DNA of 64,000 bases from positions 1-64,000 of IMG/VR virus record IMGVR_UViG_3300009502_000036; one strand, 5' to 3'. Shown here piece by piece: positions 1 to 7,223 of this stretch (position 1 is its first letter; each line of letters begins with the position of its first letter). The notes beneath the pieces are model-generated. The model worked only from the letters and a program-made list of their open reading frames with translations, did no database searches and was not told the origin of the DNA. Both the position numbers and the translations under genes were made by a program. Source of the DNA: a virus.

Positions 1-2
1 AA

Positions 3-107
3 GAAGATTCGTTCTCGATCCGCTTCAATGCATCTTATTTGAGGCTAGGAAGGAGGAAGAGGAAGGCTTTAGGTCTAACAGTAAATTGGCGAGCATACCA
101 TGTTTGA
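3..107 (+). CDS. 3' end of an upstream gene (partial)
   Basis: An open frame enters from the left edge and ends in TGA at 105-107. Its 34 codons are basic, with an arginine/lysine-rich stretch in the middle, and overlap the next start codon by 8 nt. The tight overlap fits a real gene end, but nothing else identifies it, and a chance open frame is possible. Confidence 0.35.
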   Translation, partial: EDSFSIRFNASYLRLGRRKRKALGLTVNWRAYHV

Positions 108-285
108 AGTTTTTCAAGAAATATTAGAAACTAATTGTGGGCAGCTCGTATGGGCATGTACGGCTGATGATGTCTATACTTACGCTTGCCCTGGATGCAT
201 GTATACGGCAATTGAAGACGATGAATGTTCTGTATGTGGTACAAAATATATTTTTCCAGACTCAAATAAATTTTACAATTCATGA
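100..285 (+). CDS. small zinc-ribbon-like protein
   Basis: 61 aa. The second half holds CPGC and CSVCG, a CxxC pair of the kind that binds zinc in rubredoxin-like ribbons, embedded in an acidic segment. The start region resembles that of the gene at 18394 (similar bases before ATG, then a similar FEV/IEV-Q start). Its stop overlaps the next ATG (ATGA). Function unknown; a nucleic-acid or protein-binding ribbon is the family-level guess. Confidence 0.55.
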   Translation: MFEVFQEILETNCGQLVWACTADDVYTYACPGCMYTAIEDDECSVCGTKYIFPDSNKFYNS

Positions 286-481
286 TCACAAAGGAACATC
301 AATTACTCAAGGATCTTATAGAACCTATGAATATACCAATTGCTAGAGAAAAAATATTTCTTTGGCAAATCTTAAATGGCTCGGAAGGAATCTTTATATA
401 AGGAATAAAGATCATGAGAATTTTGATGAAGCTGTTAAAATTCTTAAAGCAAATGAAATATTTTGTGTGGGGTATTATTAA
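282..481 (+). pseudogene. frameshifted small phage protein
   Basis: The ATG at 282 opens a frame that ends at 401, but from the A6 run near 352-357 the plausible protein continues in another frame to TAA at 479-481. The second half reads as a compact acidic domain containing LKWLGRN and NFDEAVKIL, a pattern seen in small phage proteins of unknown function. The best explanation is one gene of about 65 aa broken by a single-base indel in the A-run, either real or a sequencing error. Confidence 0.5.
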
Positions 482-519
482 TATAACAAAGTTATTTTTG
501 TTTTTGAGTATTTTTTTAT

Positions 520-528
520 TATATTATT
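520..528 (+). promoter_or_regulatory. early/middle-type promoter-like motif (variant)
   Basis: TATATTATT, one base off the TATATTATA motif found before at least nine other genes here. It lies 49 nt before the ATG at 569. Weak on its own; supported by the recurring motif. Confidence 0.35.
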
Positions 529-568
529 ACTGTAGGTAATATTAATAAATTAAATTTGGAGATAGATC

Positions 569-851
569 ATGAAAAAATAAACTTCCTTTACCTCAAATTA
601 AAGTATGGCTCGGTAATACACCAGGCGCATCAGAACAAATTCAAAACCAATTATTTGCTGCAGGATATAAGTGGGATGATGGTTCAAAGAAGATTCAACA
701 TACAGATAGGAATTCTATAGTTACTTACGAAAATGGTAGATTTGCTGCAAGAAATTACTCATCAAAAGACACAATTATAGGAAACTTCCCAGATCATGAA
801 TTATGGGAAGTTGAGTCAAAGACAGTATATTCTATTAATAGACCTAAATAA
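569..851 (+). pseudogene. small phage protein, frameshifted after codon 3
   Basis: ATG AAA AAA is followed at once by an in-frame TAA (578-580). Shifted +1, a clean frame of about 90 codons runs to TAA at 849-851. It contains KVWLGNTPG, LFAAGYKW and a terminal HELWEV, the layout of a small globular phage protein. A one-base change in the A6-T-A3 tract would restore it. Real decay, a sequencing error and recoding cannot be told apart here. Confidence 0.5.
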
Positions 852-852
852 C

Positions 853-1104
853 ATGTCAAAACATATTGAAAAATACTTTGAACTTGAGAAGAAGCTTAGA
901 GACATATCAGAAGACATGATGTATACTGCACAATGCTTCTTAACAACAGGAAACAAAGAACACTATAAGTACCTCAGTGACACTGCTACAAAAATTTTCA
1001 TGATACAAGAAGAATTTAGGAATACTCAGTGTGATGAAAGTAAAGAGAGACTTAAAAAATTTCAGGAAGATCTTGCAGAAACAATTAAGAGTATTATAAA
1101 ATAA
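853..1104 (+). CDS. hypothetical helical protein
   Basis: 83 aa from ATG 853, directly after the stop of the preceding frame. A longer frame from 796 would run back over the previous gene, so the later ATG is chosen. The sequence is charged and predicted almost all helical (KYFELEKKLRDI, EESKERLKKF-like segments). Function unknown. Confidence 0.6.
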   Translation: MSKHIEKYFELEKKLRDISEDMMYTAQCFLTTGNKEHYKYLSDTATKIFMIQEEFRNTQCDESKERLKKFQEDLAETIKSIIK

Positions 1105-1224
1105 TTGAAATTAAAAATGTACTGCCTTTTTTGATAATAGAGTTCGGGTTGCACAAATTGCAAGATGTTTAGTGTACAATGTTCTAGAATGTAAACTAGT
1201 AGACTTTTTTAACTTTAAAATAAT

Positions 1225-1383
1225 ATGTGTGATAAGATTAAATACGGTTCAAAATCTATAGCCTTACTCGAAGGTTTGACGTTAGTTCAAAAAGGTTTTT
1301 GGAAAAGTAAAATTTATCGTGCATATTACTGTGGCAAGTGCAGGAGATGGCATTTAACTAGTAGAAAGGATATATGTAATTAA
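1225..1383 (+). CDS. small CxxC protein
   Basis: 52 aa, basic, with YYCGKCRRWH near the C-terminus: one CxxC followed by His, and a further Cys at the end, so a small zinc-binding site is possible. Function unknown. Confidence 0.5.
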   Translation: MCDKIKYGSKSIALLEGLTLVQKGFWKSKIYRAYYCGKCRRWHLTSRKDICN

Positions 1384-1441
1384 TTATAGGTTGTATAGAA
1401 CGGAACATATCCAACACAAATTTATTATTCAAGGCACAAAA

Positions 1442-1660
1442 ATGAAATTAATAACGGTTCAAGATCATTATGATGGAGATTATGGATGGGATTCGTATTA
1501 TTACGACCGGTTTGTTTGGGTTCCTGATATCTATGAAGGGGAGGATTATATAGATCATGGAGCTGAAGAATTATCAAAACGTTTTCGAACAAAGGAGTTG
1601 GCGATGGAATGGAAAGAGATCATATTGCAAGAAATTTCAAGTGAATTAAATCACGAGTAA
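1442..1660 (+). CDS. hypothetical acidic protein
   Basis: 72 aa from ATG 1442. A TTG start at 1391 in the same frame would add 17 residues but has no ribosome-binding signal. The N-terminal half is rich in Tyr and Asp (around DYGWDSYYYD), followed by two predicted helices. Function unknown. Confidence 0.6.
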   Translation: MKLITVQDHYDGDYGWDSYYYDRFVWVPDIYEGEDYIDHGAEELSKRFRTKELAMEWKEIILQEISSELNHE

Positions 1661-1670
1661 CAATTTTTAT

Positions 1671-1928
1671 ATGAAAGAAGGTTTAAGGCTTAAATATACT
1701 GGGAATGTATCTGAAGAACAGATACGTTGGGGAGGATGTACTGATCCAAGAGAAGTACTTACACCCGATAAAGAGTATGAAGTTGAAGAAGTTATAGTAC
1801 ATTCTTGGCATACAAAAATAATAGTAAAGGGAATAGATGGAAAGTTCAATTCTGCTTGGTTTGAGGGGTTTGAGATTGATGATGAAGATACGGAGAAATT
1901 TTACAAAAGAAAATATGGTAAAATATGA
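1671..1928 (+). CDS. conserved phage hypothetical protein
   Basis: 85 aa. The pattern EEQIRWGGCTDPR...KEYEVEEV..HSWHTKI..KG.DGKFNS is familiar from small proteins of many phages and prophages, probably a compact beta-barrel (inference). It overlaps the next ATG by 4 nt. Function unknown. Confidence 0.65.
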   Translation: MKEGLRLKYTGNVSEEQIRWGGCTDPREVLTPDKEYEVEEVIVHSWHTKIIVKGIDGKFNSAWFEGFEIDDEDTEKFYKRKYGKI

Positions 1929-2326
1929 GAGAATATAAATTCAGAGTTTACGACAAACGTCTAAAGCAGTACATTAAAGATGCAGAAGGATTTCACGTAC
2001 TTGGTGAGGTTATGGCATTTGCAATTATTGAGCAATACATTAAAGAAAATATGGATGGTTATTCCTCTCTTAGTCGTTGGAATGATATGCAGTTAGAGCA
2101 ATGCACTGGAATTAAAGATAAGAATGGAAAGGATATTTATGAGAATGATATCATAAGGTATATTAACGATGAATACCCATCAATACATGAGGATTTTTGT
2201 GTTGTATGGGATAAATTTTATGGTATGTATGATACGAAGAACAGTAACAAAGACGACTTCATTTGCATTACGCTCTGGAATAAACAAGAGGTAGTCGGTA
2301 ATATAAATGAAATGGAACTATTGTGA
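1925..2326 (+). CDS. YopX-family protein
   Basis: 133 aa. The N-terminal REYKFRVYD and the central QCTGIKDKNGKDIYENDII are the hallmarks of the YopX family, beta-rich proteins common in phages of many hosts. No biochemical function is established for the family. ATGA overlap with the gene before and GTGA with the one after place it in one operon. Confidence 0.85.
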   Translation: MREYKFRVYDKRLKQYIKDAEGFHVLGEVMAFAIIEQYIKENMDGYSSLSRWNDMQLEQCTGIKDKNGKDIYENDIIRYINDEYPSIHEDFCVVWDKFYGMYDTKNSNKDDFICITLWNKQEVVGNINEMELL

Positions 2327-2634
2327 TAACGATCTTTGATATACTTCAAGCATTTCCTTTAAAAGTTCTTATTCTTCATGAAGACTACAAGAGAATACAA
2401 ATAGAGTACAATGAGATTGCAGAGGCTTCAAACATTTCGTTTTCTAAGCTGACAAAAGGTGAGATAATCTTTGAAACAACTCTTTCCAGGATAATCATAC
2501 CAAACCCTTCTAGCAATGTACTTCGGGGAAGACATTTCGATAAGTACTTTATGACAAATACAATATTAAATGAGTATTCTGATAAGATATATCCGTACAT
2601 TTACAATTACGAACAAATAACTATTATACCATGA
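2323..2634 (+). CDS. hypothetical protein, GTG start
   Basis: 103 aa starting at a GTG that overlaps the YopX stop codon (GTGA). Mixed alpha/beta composition, no recognised motif. Its stop overlaps the next ATG in ATGA. Confidence 0.6.
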   Translation: MITIFDILQAFPLKVLILHEDYKRIQIEYNEIAEASNISFSKLTKGEIIFETTLSRIIIPNPSSNVLRGRHFDKYFMTNTILNEYSDKIYPYIYNYEQITIIP

Positions 2635-3018
2635 GAACTTCAATACTAAAACTTAATTCTAAGAATATTAACAATAGAATTTATACAGAGGATAATATCA
2701 GTTATCTTCTTGATGGTTATGATGTCACAAATCCTATCTATTTACTAAATACTGATTCTACATTCACGTGGAAATATAAAAGACTTAAAAAAAATTATAG
2801 GATATGCTGAATCTTTTGATCTTGAAAACGATGTGGTTTTTGTGAATTTTTGCGTATATCCTCATCAGAAACTATTTATTGATAATCTTTTATCAAAGGG
2901 TTATATTATGAGACCATGCGAAGTCGGAGAAATAGAAGGAAATTATGTTGAGGATTATAAGATGTTGTATCTAAACCTCTATCCGAATGAAGACGATGCA
3001 TTTGGAGAGTTATTATGA
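2631..3018 (+). pseudogene. prohead-protease-like small protein, frameshifted
   Basis: The frame from ATG 2631 (RTSILKLNSKNINNRIYTEDN) stops at 2813-2815. After the A8 run at 2787-2794 a second frame continues through IIGYAESFDLEND...VFVNF and ends at 3018. Read together they give one protein of about 128 aa. The NxRIYTED and IIGYA-SF pattern resembles the N-terminal part of T4-like prohead core proteases, but the piece is too short to be one. Probably an indel in the A-run. Confidence 0.5.
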
Positions 3019-3053
3019 GGGATAATATTTTTGGCAAACTAAATTGAAGTTAT

Positions 3054-3596
3054 ATGACGTACGATGAAGGATGGCCTAAATTTGATTTTGAGATCGAAAA
3101 AACTGAAATTGAAGCTAAGCCTCGTAGGCAGAAGCTTCCAGAACCAAAAGAACCTCGTGAAGTTTTAACGGCAAAAGATTATTACACTCATCACATGGTT
3201 AAGTATGATGAGCCTAATGGAATAGGATTCTATTCTTTAGATGTTTTACCATTCTTGATTGGTCATAAATGGGATGAAATTGCTTTAGGATATGTTCATT
3301 CTCTCAGACCTTCTTCTATACGAGTAAGTAATGGACTATTTACTTGTGATGGCAGATGTAATAGAGTGAGTGTTACTGTTGATGAAAACGAAATCATTAC
3401 TCGCCTAACTCAGGAGGTTGAAGTAGGTTTACCGAAAGGCATTACTTCTGGCGAACAGATGAGAAATGCCTTAAAGTATGGGATCGATTCTCCCCAAGCG
3501 TTATGGTATAATGATGCGGAAAGTTTCCTTTATTGTGAAGACGGCTACTTCAAAAGAGTTGGAGACGAATACGTAATCTTTCCTCAACCAGAATAA
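3054..3596 (+). CDS. conserved phage protein, unknown function
   Basis: 180 aa. After a charged, proline-containing N-terminal 45 residues comes a domain with IGHKWDEIALGYVHSLRPSS and TVDENEIITRLTQEVEV, a pattern found in hypothetical proteins of several phages and prophages. The length suggests a complete protein. No enzymatic motif. Confidence 0.7.
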   Translation: MTYDEGWPKFDFEIEKTEIEAKPRRQKLPEPKEPREVLTAKDYYTHHMVKYDEPNGIGFYSLDVLPFLIGHKWDEIALGYVHSLRPSSIRVSNGLFTCDGRCNRVSVTVDENEIITRLTQEVEVGLPKGITSGEQMRNALKYGIDSPQALWYNDAESFLYCEDGYFKRVGDEYVIFPQPE

Positions 3597-3605
3597 AATG
3601 CTAAG

Positions 3606-3824
3606 ATGATAGAGATGGTAATTATATTTTTAAGTATTTTAACTGAACAGGTTTCAAACGGAATTTACAGTATTATGAATAAACCATTTTATTATTGCGA
3701 TGTAACGTATTTTAGATCGTTACCGTCTGAACACTTTACTACAAGATGTACTATTCTTCATGAGTGGTCTTCAAAGTATTATTTTTATCAACACTACCCT
3801 AAAGCTAGACTAAACTCGCTATGA
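3606..3824 (+). CDS. hypothetical protein
   Basis: 72 aa, starting 9 nt after the previous gene. It begins with a short hydrophobic stretch (about residues 4-12) and is rich in Tyr, Phe and His. Unrecognised, and could be a chance open frame. Confidence 0.4.
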   Translation: MIEMVIIFLSILTEQVSNGIYSIMNKPFYYCDVTYFRSLPSEHFTTRCTILHEWSSKYYFYQHYPKARLNSL

Positions 3825-3881
3825 ATAAAATTCGTTTGTATTAGGATAGGAATCCTGATTGTATTTTGATGCGATACATTA

Positions 3882-3932
3882 AAATAATATTTTAAGTTAT
3901 AATAATTTTATGTATATTATACTATAAGAAAA
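3882..3932 (+). repeat. 51-bp direct repeat carrying a promoter motif, copy 1
   Basis: Identical over 51 bp to 4710-4760. It contains TATATTATACTA at 3913-3924, the motif that recurs before early genes, and precedes the small gene at 3964. Probably a duplicated promoter region. Confidence 0.8.
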
Positions 3933-3963
3933 TATATTTGAACTAAATAAAACATAATTATCC

Positions 3964-4134
3964 ATGATAAATATACCTCTTAAAATTACTAATGTAAGTT
4001 CTTGGGATGGTGAAGAATACAATGAAACTTATGAATTGAAGATGAATTATGCGGGTGAAGATCATGTTTTCTTTTTAGATTTTGATGATATGTATAGACT
4101 AAGAGAAGAAATAAACAACCAGATAAATGAATAA
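3964..4134 (+). CDS. hypothetical small protein
   Basis: 56 aa, acidic, ending in a short helix (YRLREEINNQ). It lies 32 nt after the first copy of the 51-bp promoter repeat, which supports expression. Function unknown. Confidence 0.55.
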   Translation: MINIPLKITNVSSWDGEEYNETYELKMNYAGEDHVFFLDFDDMYRLREEINNQINE

Positions 4135-4230
4135 AGGTTTAAATAGTCGGCAAAAAACAGTGTATCTGTACTTTATAGACTAACATAAAAAATAGCTAAT
4201 AGGTTACGTCACTCATCTTTTTATTTAAAT

Positions 4231-4316
4231 GCCAGATTGGTGGAATTGGTAGACACCCAGGACTTAAAATCCTGTGCTTAGCAATAAGCGTGTGAGTTCG
4301 ACTCTCATATCTGGTA
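4231..4316 (+). tRNA. tRNA-Leu (anticodon TAA)
   Basis: A full cloverleaf is visible: acceptor GCCAGAT/ATCTGGT (one G-T), D-arm, anticodon stem CAGGA/TCCTG enclosing CTTAAAA with anticodon TAA, a long variable arm typical of tRNA-Leu, and a T-arm with GTTCGACTC. CCA is not encoded. It would read UUA, a favoured codon in this AT-rich genome, which is the usual reason for phages to carry it. Confidence 0.92.
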
Positions 4317-4355
4317 CATTGAGGTAAATAAAATAATGACAAAATTAATTTCATA

Positions 4356-4706
4356 ATGATTACTGCAAATGAAGCTAGGCTTATAGCTAATACCAGTCAG
4401 ATTAAAATAAGTGAAATGTTAGAGGAGATAGGTAAAGTCATTGAGGAAAAGTCAGCTCTTAATATTAGGAGTATATATCTTGATCATGAGTTACCTGATA
4501 GAGGAGAATATAAACTTGATAATGATATGTTTAGGGCACCCAACCTAACACCTATACAGGCAATAATAGTAGATGCCCTTAAGTGTTATCCATTGGAATA
4601 TTGTGTTGCTATAATTGTGGAGGAGCATGATGGTAGAGCCGGATTGGGCTCTATTGATGACGATCCTAAACCATTTTCAACATATCATATAAAAGTTTCT
4701 TGGTAA
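4356..4706 (+). CDS. conserved phage protein (MI-AxEAR type)
   Basis: 116 aa. The start MITANEARLIAN and the helical segment after it match a widespread type of small phage protein, usually of unknown function. The second half is more beta-like and contains LDHELPD. It ends just before the second copy of the promoter repeat. Confidence 0.65.
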   Translation: MITANEARLIANTSQIKISEMLEEIGKVIEEKSALNIRSIYLDHELPDRGEYKLDNDMFRAPNLTPIQAIIVDALKCYPLEYCVAIIVEEHDGRAGLGSIDDDPKPFSTYHIKVSW

Positions 4707-4709
4707 TTT

Positions 4710-4760
4710 AAATAATATTTTAAGTTATAATAATTTTATGTATATTATACTATAAGAAAA
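4710..4760 (+). repeat. 51-bp direct repeat carrying a promoter motif, copy 2
   Basis: Same 51 bp as 3882-3932. TATATTATACTA lies at 4741-4752, 41 nt before the ATG at 4782, close to the usual spacing of this motif. The two copies bracket the tRNA-Leu segment. Confidence 0.8.
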
Positions 4761-4781
4761 ATTATTTAACAAGTTTCGATT

Positions 4782-4976
4782 ATGAAAGCATATGGAGTAA
4801 AAAGGGCTTTGCGTGAAGAAGAAGATTCGTTACAAACTTCTACAGGATGCACAACAAGACATGAAGCTAAAGTTCGTAAAAGAAGGGTTTCTAAAAAAGA
4901 AGTTCGCTCTAAAGTAAAGCGTTACATTTATGCAGAAGTTAATGGTCTCGATCTTAATAAAAAAAAGAGATTTTAA
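4782..4976 (+). CDS. small basic protein
   Basis: 64 aa, strongly basic after residue 30 (about one third Lys/Arg), which suggests nucleic-acid binding. It directly follows the promoter motif at 4741. No family recognised. Confidence 0.55.
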   Translation: MKAYGVKRALREEEDSLQTSTGCTTRHEAKVRKRRVSKKEVRSKVKRYIYAEVNGLDLNKKKRF

Positions 4977-5036
4977 CAAGAATTAATATTTTTAAGTAGC
5001 TTTATAAATCAGAAAACTAAAGGATTTTTATGAAAT

Positions 5037-5219
5037 ATGTTTGTGGGGGTCGTGGGGTCCTTTATTCTCGTCTGGGTATTAAAGGAATTTTGTAAGCTTC
5101 AGATAGAATGCTCCATGGATAAAGCTGCATTCGTTTCTGGAGTAGTATTGCTAATTTGCTTCATATATAAAATGTGGTTTGGAAAATGGGATGTTATCGA
5201 CGTGATAAATGAGCAGTGA
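5037..5219 (+). CDS. small membrane protein
   Basis: 60 aa with two hydrophobic segments (about residues 2-16 and 34-47), hence a likely inner-membrane hairpin. An ATG at 5030 in another frame has the better Shine-Dalgarno spacing but opens only 21 codons. The 3' end overlaps the next gene by 11 nt. Function unknown. Confidence 0.5.
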   Translation: MFVGVVGSFILVWVLKEFCKLQIECSMDKAAFVSGVVLLICFIYKMWFGKWDVIDVINEQ

Positions 5220-5499
5220 AAAGGATTTTGGTGTGTCTGAACAACCGTGTGTGACATGTCCAATGATAAATAGTGTTATCAAATCGATTAATTCTGCACT
5301 GTGTAATATAAAGGGATGGGATTACGATCCCACTATAGAAGATTTAAAAGATAAGTGTTCGAATGTTGAAGATGATTTATGGAGTTTGGTGAGTGAGATG
5401 GAAGATATAAGAAAAAATGTTGAGTTAATCCGTGAATGGGGTCAGGAATGGAAAGATTTAGCAAAATCTTTTGATAAGAAATTAATGGAAACTGCTTAA
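5209..5499 (+). CDS. conserved phage hypothetical, CxxC + helix
   Basis: 96 aa. CVTCPMINSVI near residues 14-24 is followed by long acidic helices, likely a coiled coil. Small proteins with this C-x2-C-P-M-I-x-S-V pattern occur in several phages. Function unknown. Confidence 0.6.
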   Translation: MSSEKDFGVSEQPCVTCPMINSVIKSINSALCNIKGWDYDPTIEDLKDKCSNVEDDLWSLVSEMEDIRKNVELIREWGQEWKDLAKSFDKKLMETA

Positions 5500-5525
5500 T
5501 CAATTAGAATGTAAACAAAAAATAA

Positions 5526-5621
5526 ATGAGCTCGGAACACATAGATATGAAAAATAACAGAATTGGGGATTCAAAATGCAAAGGAGCGGGGCATGTGCAG
5601 GGCGGAGAGCCGCCGTACTGA
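5526..5621 (+). CDS. putative 31-aa microprotein
   Basis: 31 aa from ATG 5526, ending at TGA 5619-5621. It holds KCKGAGHVQGGEPPY, noticeably richer in G and C than its surroundings, and lies at the left edge of the GC-richer island. May be a small gene or the remains of one. Confidence 0.3.
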   Translation: MSSEHIDMKNNRIGDSKCKGAGHVQGGEPPY

Positions 5622-5669
5622 TTGATAGGCTGACTAAAACAAAACATTAACCAATAACCAAAAAATATC

Positions 5670-6014
5670 ATGAAAAAAGAAATCGTAATTGATGGCGTGA
5701 CTTATGTGCCAAAGACAAACACTGTAACTGACGGCGCGTATGCGATTGTCAGAACTGCCTCGGCAGGAGTGTTCGCCGGAAATCTTGCAGAAAGAAACGG
5801 TCAGGAGGTGAGGCTTACAAACGCTCGAAGACTATGGTATTGGGAAGGTGCCGCTTCTCTTTCGCAGCTTGCAAATGAGGGCGTAAAAGTACCGGAAAAA
5901 TGCAAGTTTCCTGTGGAGGTGCCAGAGGTAATATTGACGCAGTCCATCGAAATTCTTCCTGTAAGTGACGATGCCAAAAAGTCAATCGCGGAGGTTCCTG
6001 TATGGGAAATGTAA
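5670..6014 (+). CDS. DUF6948-like phage protein
   Basis: 114 aa. The start KKEIVIDGVTYVP, the centre YAIVRTASAGVFAG and RRLWYWEGAASLSQLA, and the end KKSIAEVPVWEM follow a conserved phage family of unknown function (DUF6948 from memory). Codon use is richer in G and C than in flanking genes, suggesting recent acquisition. In related proteins, as I recall them, a Gly-Tyr/Asp/Ser tail continues from this end; here that tail lies in another frame (next entry). Confidence 0.7.
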   Translation: MKKEIVIDGVTYVPKTNTVTDGAYAIVRTASAGVFAGNLAERNGQEVRLTNARRLWYWEGAASLSQLANEGVKVPEKCKFPVEVPEVILTQSIEILPVSDDAKKSIAEVPVWEM

Positions 6015-6229
6015 CCTCTGGCTATGGCTATGGCTATGGCTCTGGCTATGGCGATGGCTCTGGCTATGGCGATGGCTATGGCTCTGGCTATGGCTCTGGC
6101 TATGGCTCTGGCTATGGCTCTGGCTATGGCTCTGGCTATGGCGATGGCGATGGCTCTGGCGATGGCTATGGCGATGGCTATGGCGATGGCTCTGGCTATG
6201 GCTCTGGCTATGGCTCTGGCTATGGCTAA
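6002..6229 (+). CDS. Gly-Tyr/Ser/Asp dipeptide-repeat tail (frame-shifted from upstream gene)
   Basis: 75 codons, almost entirely G-Y, G-S and G-D dipeptides. The ATG at 6002 overlaps the upstream gene by 13 nt. Either it is translated by coupling or frameshift as a tail of the DUF6948-like protein, or an indel near 6008 separated it from a once continuous gene. Such low-complexity tails are expected to be disordered. On the opposite strand the same repeat makes meaningless Ala-Ile/Arg frames. Confidence 0.45.
   Translation: MGNVTSGYGYGYGSGYGDGSGYGDGYGSGYGSGYGSGYGSGYGSGYGDGDGSGDGYGDGYGDGSGYGSGYGSGYG
6017..6226 (+). repeat. hexanucleotide tandem repeat (GGC TAT / TCT / GAT)
   Basis: About 35 units of 6 bp, GGCTAT alternating with GGCTCT and GGCGAT, over 210 bp. 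The middle positions vary while frame and glycine are kept, so length probably changes by slipped-strand mispairing in multiples of six. Confidence 0.9.
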
Positions 6230-6246
6230 ATAGTAGTGAAATGGTT

Positions 6247-6317
6247 TCCGGAGTAGCTCAGAGGTAGAGCAAGCCTGATTAAAGGCTGTGTCGCGGGTTC
6301 GATCCCCGCTTTCGGAG
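6247..6317 (+). tRNA. tRNA-like gene with abnormal anticodon loop (possibly degenerate)
   Basis: Acceptor TCCGGAG/TTTCGGA (two G-T pairs), D-arm GCTC/GAGC and T-arm GCGGG/CCCGC around TTCGATC are all present. The anticodon arm is AGCCT-GATTAA-AGGCT: a 6-nt loop with five pairs, or an 8-nt loop with four. No register gives the usual U33 plus a clear anticodon. It may be a decayed tRNA carried in with the GC-rich island, or a tRNA with altered decoding. Amino acid not assignable. Confidence 0.6.
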
Positions 6318-6369
6318 CAAAGCAACAATAACCAATAAACGAAGAACAACATGATAAAGAAATAATATT

Positions 6370-7002
6370 ATGAGTGATAATATAACTATAGAAAAGTGTT
6401 TTAATACACCAGGGGAGTTAGAGAACGAGTTTTTACCATCAGAAAATGCTTCCTGTCCTATGCGGGATGCAATGACAAAAAATAGGAACGAAGATTTGTT
6501 TGGAAATGATGATTTACGAAAAATTTCTTCTGGCGATTTTACTGGTGTTGGTGAAACTGTAAAAGAAATGTTTTCTGCTATGTCGATAGATTCTGTTCCC
6601 AATGCTAACAAAATAGTTGGGGCATTTGAACGTGTGGTTCAAGAAAATTGGATAGAGGCACTTGGTGATTTATGTTTACGTTTGGCAGGATTGCCGCAGG
6701 AAACGTTAGCAAAACGTATTGTTAATGCCCACAAAGCCGATATTTCGGAGCGCATAGTAAGAATGGAGCATGATGCAATAGTTTTAGCGCAGGCTAATGA
6801 CGATAACGCGTATGAACTTAAACAGCGCATAGCAGAGCTGGAGCGCGAGGTATTTACAGCCCGTAACCTTGCGAACATGGCCGCAGGGAACTTGAACGAG
6901 TGGAAAGCTAAATGCGCGGAACTCGAAGCTCAACTCCGCGAAGCACAGACAAAACTTGCAGGCCGTGACGGGATTTCGCAAAACGGGAGGAGAGGGAAAT
7001 GA
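6370..7002 (+). CDS. coiled-coil phage protein
   Basis: 210 aa. The first half is unremarkable and acidic. From about residue 135 a long heptad-like helix rich in Glu, Ala, Leu and Arg (ELKQRIAELEREV, KCAELEAQLREAQ) predicts a coiled coil. Base composition rises in GC through the gene, matching the surrounding island. It overlaps a truncated gene by 4 nt (ATGA). Function unknown. Confidence 0.6.
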   Translation: MSDNITIEKCFNTPGELENEFLPSENASCPMRDAMTKNRNEDLFGNDDLRKISSGDFTGVGETVKEMFSAMSIDSVPNANKIVGAFERVVQENWIEALGDLCLRLAGLPQETLAKRIVNAHKADISERIVRMEHDAIVLAQANDDNAYELKQRIAELEREVFTARNLANMAAGNLNEWKAKCAELEAQLREAQTKLAGRDGISQNGRRGK

Positions 7003-7085
7003 CAGAACTTGAACTGATAAATCAAATCAAAGATGCGTGTACGTCTATTGGCGCGAGGAAAAACGAGAAGGTTGTTGATAGATAA
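6999..7085 (+). pseudogene. truncated gene start at the island's right edge
   Basis: 28 codons (TELELINQIKDACTSIGARK...) begin like a normal small phage gene and stop exactly where a 40-bp sequence copied from 11473-11512 begins. This looks like a 5' gene fragment cut by recombination. Confidence 0.5.
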
Positions 7086-7120
7086 GGAACTATTTTTTTC
7101 CTAAATTTCTTAAACCTAAA
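7081..7120 (+). repeat. 40-bp repeat marking the island junction, copy 1
   Basis: Identical over 40 bp to 11473-11512, which is the coding 3' end of the membrane-protein gene at 11311. Here it is orphaned, with no matching frame upstream. Confidence 0.85.
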
Positions 7121-7223
7121 TGTTGAACCATGGCCAAAGAAACTATAATCAAGATTGGAATTGTCTTAACATGAGATTTAATTCTTATCAATTATCCCTA
7201 TCACCATTTATCTTCTCTAGATT

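Noticed and set aside
1117-1261. Possible frameshifted gene (MYCLF then DNRVRVAQIARC...) at a T6 run
   Set aside because: The second frame overlaps the better small gene at 1225 and no homologous pattern supports it, so it is not annotated.
6017-6226. CRISPR array
   Set aside because: The repeat is a 6-bp coding microsatellite with no spacers or palindromic repeat units, and no cas genes are present.
5801-6352. Long minus-strand open frame of Ala-Ile/Arg repeats with a SGDRTRD-like segment
   Set aside because: It is the antisense of the hexanucleotide repeat and of the tRNA-like gene; such frames are common artefacts of antisense tRNA translation.
7086-7223. Gene in the gap after the island
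   Set aside because: Only 14- to 19-codon frames and the orphan 40-bp repeat are present.
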